Positions 60,797 through 64,000 of a DNA stretch of 64,000 bases are shown piece after piece. The notes beneath the pieces are model-generated. The model worked only from the letters and a program-made list of their open reading frames with translations. It searched no databases and had not been told where the DNA came from. Numbering within the stretch: the first letter of the stretch is position 1; the number at the start of each line of letters is the position of its first letter. The translations under genes and the position numbers were made by a program. The stretch comes from Clostridia bacterium (GTDB lineage: Bacteria; Bacillota; Clostridia; Oscillospirales; CAG-272). The stretch covers positions 34,103 to 98,102 of the forward strand of contig JAFUQP010000034.1 of assembly GCA_017472305.1 (NCBI GenBank), in the 5' to 3' direction.

Positions 60797-62164
60797 ATGA
60801 AGGACGTTAAAGAAACAAAGAAAACCGATAAGCATTACCTCACAGGCAATGAAATTCGCAAAATAGCCAAGGAAAACGCCAAGGTTATGAAGGCACTTGA
60901 GAAGAAAAAGTTCAGAAAGTGCGACGAGAGCGAATTTATCTCCGAAATGAAGGACGCAAACAACATTCTCGAGATTGACAATCTTAACACCTATTTCTTC
61001 ACCGACCAGGGTGTAGTTAAGGCAGTAAACGGCGTTTCATTCAACATTCCCATGCATTCGACGGTTGGAATCGTTGGCGAGTCGGGCTGCGGAAAGAGCG
61101 TTACGAGTATGTCGGTTATGCGACTTCTCCAGGGCCCGCAAGGACAGATTTATTCGGGAAATATCCGCTTCAGCGCGGTTGATTTCAAGCGCGACGAACA
61201 CGGCAAGCCCATTCCTGTTTATCTTACCGACGAAAACGGCAATATTGTATACGAGGACGCCAAGGACAAGCGCGGTAACCCCGTATATGAAAAGAAGCCG
61301 AAGGGTGCGGGCGACGACTACGTACCCGTAGTTAAGAAGGTTCCGGTTCAGAAGCTTGACGAGTCGGGTGTTCCTCTCTTCGAGATGGAGAAGAAGGTTT
61401 ACGACATTGCCGAGATGCCTATGAGCGAAATTCACCGTATCAGAGGCCGTCAGATTTCTATGATATTCCAGGAGCCGATGACCTCGCTTAATCCCGTATT
61501 TACTATCGGTAATCAGCTCGACGAGGTTGTGTTCATTCACACCCCGGGCGCTACCAAGGAAATTGCAAAAAAGCGCTCGCTTGAGATGCTTGAGCTTGTT
61601 GGTATTGCGGCACCCGAGCGCGTTTACAAATCCTATCCCCACGAGCTTTCGGGCGGTATGCGACAGAGAGTTATGATTTCCATGGCTCTTGCCTGCAACC
61701 CCCGTCTGATTATTGCCGACGAGCCTACAACGGCGCTTGACGTTACCATTCAGGCGCAGATTCTTGATTTGCTTCGCGATATCAAGAATAAAATGGACGG
61801 CTCTGTTATGCTTATAACTCACGACCTCGGAATTATAGCCGAGATGGCTGACTACGTTGTCGTAATGTATGCGGGCAGAGTTATTGAGCAGGGTACTGTA
61901 GAGGAGATTTTCCACAATCCCCTTCACCCCTATACTATTGGACTTCAGAAGTCGAAGCCGACTATGAATTCGAGCGACGATGCGCTCTTCAATATTCCCG
62001 GAAACGTACCCAACCCCGTTAATATGCCTTCGCACTGCTTCTTCAAGGAGCGCTGCTCCAAGTGTACGAAGCGTTGCTCGGGCGATTATCCCAAAATGAT
62101 ACAGGTAAGCCCCACGCACTTCGTTGCTTGCCACCTGTACGGAGAGGAGGAGAATAATGGCTGA
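60797..62164 (+). CDS. oppD: Oligopeptide ABC transporter ATPase OppD with insertion
   Basis: A 455-residue ATPase. Walker [20 protein letters not shown]-loop [14 protein letters not shown], signature [15 protein letters not shown], Walker [15 protein letters not shown] and the C-terminal oligopeptide-transporter cysteine-rich tail ([19 protein letters not shown]) are all present. The tail in this family can bind a 4Fe-4S cluster. Two additions are seen: an N-terminal lysine-rich extension of about 50 residues, and an insertion of roughly 80 residues (about 125-205, [18 protein letters not shown] ... VPLFEMEKK) between Walker A and the Q-loop. The usual family length is about 330. Confidence 0.92.
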   Translation: MKDVKETKKTDKHYLTGNEIRKIAKENAKVMKALEKKKFRKCDESEFISEMKDANNILEIDNLNTYFFTDQGVVKAVNGVSFNIPMHSTVGIVGESGCGKSVTSMSVMRLLQGPQGQIYSGNIRFSAVDFKRDEHGKPIPVYLTDENGNIVYEDAKDKRGNPVYEKKPKGAGDDYVPVVKKVPVQKLDESGVPLFEMEKKVYDIAEMPMSEIHRIRGRQISMIFQEPMTSLNPVFTIGNQLDEVVFIHTPGATKEIAKKRSLEMLELVGIAAPERVYKSYPHELSGGMRQRVMISMALACNPRLIIADEPTTALDVTIQAQILDLLRDIKNKMDGSVMLITHDLGIIAEMADYVVVMYAGRVIEQGTVEEIFHNPLHPYTIGLQKSKPTMNSSDDALFNIPGNVPNPVNMPSHCFFKERCSKCTKRCSGDYPKMIQVSPTHFVACHLYGEEENNG

Positions 62165-63260
62165 TAAGAATATCGCTACCGAAGAGGTAGTTTCTCCCGA
62201 GGTACAGGCTTATCTCGAACTCGAAGAGGCTAACAAGGCGGCGCTTCTTGCACAGCGCGAGGCTGATATGAACAAGCCTTACGACCCCGACGCGCTCCTC
62301 GAGGTCAGACACATGCGTAAGTGCTTCCCGCTCAAGAAAACACTTATGGGCAAGGTCACGCGTGAGCTTATTGCGGTTGACGACGTTTCATTCAAGCTTA
62401 AGGCAGGCGAAACGCTCGGTATCGTTGGTGAGTCGGGCTGCGGAAAGACCACGCTTGGTAGAGCAATACTGAAGCTTCACGAGCCCTCGGGCGGACGTAT
62501 AATCTTTGACGGAGAGGACATTACCGACTACAACGTCAAGAATATGCGTAAGCACAGAACGAAGATGCAGATTATCTTCCAGGACCCCTATTCTTCCCTT
62601 CCCCCAAGAAGCACCGTAGGTGATATCCTTTCTGAGCCCGTTAAGGTTCACGGAATTGTTCCAAAGGAAGAAATCAAGGATTACGTTCTTGAGCTTATGG
62701 ACCGTTGCGGTCTGCGCGACTACTATTTCGAGAGATATCCTCACGAGTTCTCGGGCGGACAGCGTCAGAGAATTTGTATCGCGCGTGCGCTTTCGGTCAA
62801 CCCGAAGCTTGTAATTTGTGACGAGCCGGTTTCGGCACTCGACGTTTCGATTCAGGCGCAGATTATCAATCTTCTTAAGGAACTTCAGCGCTCGATGAAC
62901 CTCGCGTACATCTTCATTTCACACGACCTCTCGGTTGTTAAGTTTATTTCCGACAAGATTGGCGTTATGTATCTTGGCTCAATGATGGAGTTCGGAAACA
63001 AGAAGGATATCTTCGAAAATCCGCTTCACCCCTACACCAAGGCTCTTTTCTCGGCTATTCCCAACCCCAACCCCGACGTTAAGATGAACAGAATAGTTCT
63101 GAAGGGCGATATTCCCTCGCCTGCAAATCCGCCGAAGGGCTGCCGTTTCCACACGCGTTGCCCTCACGCGACCGAAAAATGCAAATACGTAACTCCTACC
63201 TACAAGGAATACGAGCCCGGTCACTTCGCAGCATGTCACATGCTTGAGAAAGAAGACTGA
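62157..63260 (+). CDS. oppF: Oligopeptide ABC transporter ATPase OppF
   Basis: A 367-residue partner ATPase. It has Walker A GESGCGKTTLGRAIL, MQIIFQDPYSSLPPRSTV, signature FSGGQRQRICIARAL, Walker B LVICDEPVSALDVSIQ, and the C-terminal CRFHTRCPHATEKC tail with cysteines. An acidic N-terminal extension of about 45 residues precedes LLEVRHMRKCFPL. The ATG at 62157 follows GGAGGAGAATA and overlaps oppD by eight bases; a TTG further upstream is not needed. With OppD it forms the motor of the peptide importer. Confidence 0.93.
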   Translation: MADKNIATEEVVSPEVQAYLELEEANKAALLAQREADMNKPYDPDALLEVRHMRKCFPLKKTLMGKVTRELIAVDDVSFKLKAGETLGIVGESGCGKTTLGRAILKLHEPSGGRIIFDGEDITDYNVKNMRKHRTKMQIIFQDPYSSLPPRSTVGDILSEPVKVHGIVPKEEIKDYVLELMDRCGLRDYYFERYPHEFSGGQRQRICIARALSVNPKLVICDEPVSALDVSIQAQIINLLKELQRSMNLAYIFISHDLSVVKFISDKIGVMYLGSMMEFGNKKDIFENPLHPYTKALFSAIPNPNPDVKMNRIVLKGDIPSPANPPKGCRFHTRCPHATEKCKYVTPTYKEYEPGHFAACHMLEKED

Positions 63261-63261
63261 T

Positions 63262-63501
63262 ATGGGTAAGGATAAGAAAAAGAAGAAGCCAACCTACTAT
63301 GACGACGGCAGAACGATTGCCGATATGTCGGCTTTTGGCAAGGGTCCCGCCTACAATTCAAACGGTTTAGGCCGCCCTCGCTCGACTGCAAAGGAAAAGT
63401 GGCAAACCTACGTTCAGGCAGTTAAGCAGATGTTCATACCGATGCTGATAATGCTTGGAATTATAACGGTTACCTTCGGAATAGTTTATCTTCTTCTGTA
63501 A
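63262..63501 (+). CDS. Small basic membrane protein ending the opp operon
   Basis: A 79-residue protein: a very lysine-rich N-terminus (MGKDKKKKKPTYYDDGRTIADMS), a Gly/Pro-containing middle (GKGPAYNSNGLGRPRS), and one membrane helix (about residues 56-79, MLIMLGIITVTFGIVYLLL) at the extreme C-terminus. The ATG lies two bases after the oppF stop, so it is translationally coupled. I do not recognise a characterised family. The basic end should face the cytoplasm, where it could meet the acidic extensions of OppC and OppF; this is speculation. Confidence 0.75.
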   Translation: MGKDKKKKKPTYYDDGRTIADMSAFGKGPAYNSNGLGRPRSTAKEKWQTYVQAVKQMFIPMLIMLGIITVTFGIVYLLL

Positions 63502-63509
63502 TAGAAAAG

Positions 63510-63542
63510 GCAGCGTAGCACAAATCAGTGTTACGCTGCTTT
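63510..63542 (+). terminator. Terminator of the opp operon
   Basis: GCAGCGTAGCAC (63510-63521) pairs with GTGTTACGCTGC (63528-63539; one wobble), followed by TTTAATT. Confidence 0.75.
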
Positions 63543-63602
63543 AATTATGTATACAAAAGAATAATTCTGTCACTTGAAAGGTTTTTCAACTTAATAATAC
63601 AC

Positions 63603-63722
63603 AGAAAAGAAAATCCTGTCATCGACAGGATTTTAATACTGTTTAGAAAAGAAAAATCCTGTCTGTGACAGAAATTTAATGCTGATTAGAAAAGAAAAAT
63701 CCTGTCGATGACAGGATTTTTG
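63603..63722 (-). terminator. Three tandem terminators downstream of the rRNA genes
   Basis: Three units with period 42-43 bases, starting at 63603, 63645 and 63688. Each has an AATCCTGTC...GACAGGATT-type stem (the middle one is shorter, CTGTC with GACAG). Read on the minus strand each stem is followed by TTTTCTTTTCT, as expected for intrinsic termination of transcription coming from the 23S gene. Confidence 0.8.
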
Positions 63723-63796
63723 GTTTACGGCATTTAATGCCCACAGAAAACCGAATAAGGAAGGAAACGGAACGCTCAAGTAAGCGAACCTGAAGA

Positions 63797-63823
63797 GCTT
63801 TTGCTAGTATTGAGAACAAAAGC
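63797..63823 (-). other. Hairpin just beyond the 23S rRNA 3' end
   Basis: GCTTTTG (63797-63803) pairs with CAAAAGC (63817-63823). It lies a few bases after the mature 23S end and may be part of the RNA-processing stem. No 5S rRNA sequence is found between here and the terminators. Confidence 0.5.
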
Positions 63824-63827
63824 AGTT

Positions 63828-64000
63828 CAAGCCCTCGGTCTATTAGTATCGATCAGCTACATGCATTACTGCACTTCCACCCTCGACCTATCAAACTCGT
63901 AGTCTACAAGTGACCTTACTCATTTAAAATGATGGGATATCTCATCTTGAGGTGTGCTTCACGCTTAGATGCCTTCAGCGTTTATCAACTCCGTACGCGG
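63828..64000 (-). rRNA. 23S rRNA, 3' end (partial)
   Basis: The complement of this stretch carries the conserved 3' terminal sequence of bacterial 23S rRNA, ending with GATACTAATAGACCGAGGGC, preceded by the GATGAGATATCCCATC region. The gene runs off the window edge, so only about 170 of some 2,900 bases are present. The exact mature 3' end (about 63828) is estimated by similarity. It is convergent with the opp operon. Confidence 0.92.

Noticed and set aside
63603-63722. Possible small CRISPR array in the 42-43-base repeats
   Set aside because: The repeated part is a hairpin with flanking A/T runs and there are no unique spacers of constant length; it fits tandem terminators.

Overview
The window looks like a chromosomal segment of a Gram-positive anaerobe, most likely an uncultured gut Clostridia. 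Reasons: very regular TTGACA/TATAAT-type promoters with 17-base spacers, strong GGAGG ribosome sites, TTG and GTG starts, a T-box leader on thrS, lipoboxes followed by Gly/Ser/Asp spacers, BspA-type leucine-rich repeats, DUF6514- and DUF6472-like small proteins and a ferredoxin-thioredoxin-reductase-like partner of thioredoxin. No phage, insertion sequence, CRISPR array or tRNA gene was found. The placement is inference.

Layout. 1-926: 5' part of a surface lipoprotein with leucine-rich repeats (minus strand). 1059-5962: a site-2-protease-like membrane protein, then potABCD for spermidine/putrescine import. 6001-6240: terminator and 30-base tandem repeats. 6228-10820: PflA-like radical SAM protein, dCMP deaminase, alanyl-tRNA editing protein, RluA-type pseudouridine synthase and an ECF transporter S component. 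10932-16049: a 1705-residue surface protein with many MBG-type repeats, one membrane segment and a cytoplasmic tail ending in a ribosomal protein uL15-like domain. 16243-19431: thioredoxin plus FTR-like protein, acyl-ACP thioesterase, a DUF6514-like protein and gpsA. 19704-27800: a complete set argGHCJBD-argF for glutamate to arginine by the acetyl-recycling route, with two ARG-box-like operators before argG and a compact three-way-junction leader before argF. 28140-31967: a large superfamily 1 helicase with a Vsr-like nuclease fold at its C-terminus. 32105-34381: thrS with T-box. 34508-38893: aldose epimerase and a heterodimeric ABC exporter. 39018-41765: murQ, an Mrr-like restriction nuclease coupled to a one-helix membrane protein, and a DUF6472-like protein. 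41953-46727: two lipoproteins on the minus strand, one with a TlpA-like redox domain. 47030-63501: a giant S8 protease with leucine-rich repeats, an InlB-repeat lipoprotein, and an oligopeptide ABC transporter (oppABCDF) plus a small membrane protein. 63603-64000: three tandem terminators and the 3' end of a 23S rRNA gene on the minus strand.

How the parts fit. The 47-63.5 kb block reads as one collinear unit: an envelope-anchored protease that could make peptides next to an unusually elaborate peptide importer. The arginine block gives full anabolic capacity. The most unusual signals are the uL15-like domain on a surface protein, the folded leader of argF, the protease/Opp block with its large insertions, and two orphan nuclease loci (helicase-nuclease at 28 kb, Mrr plus membrane protein at 40 kb) that could be defence genes but have no defence island around them.
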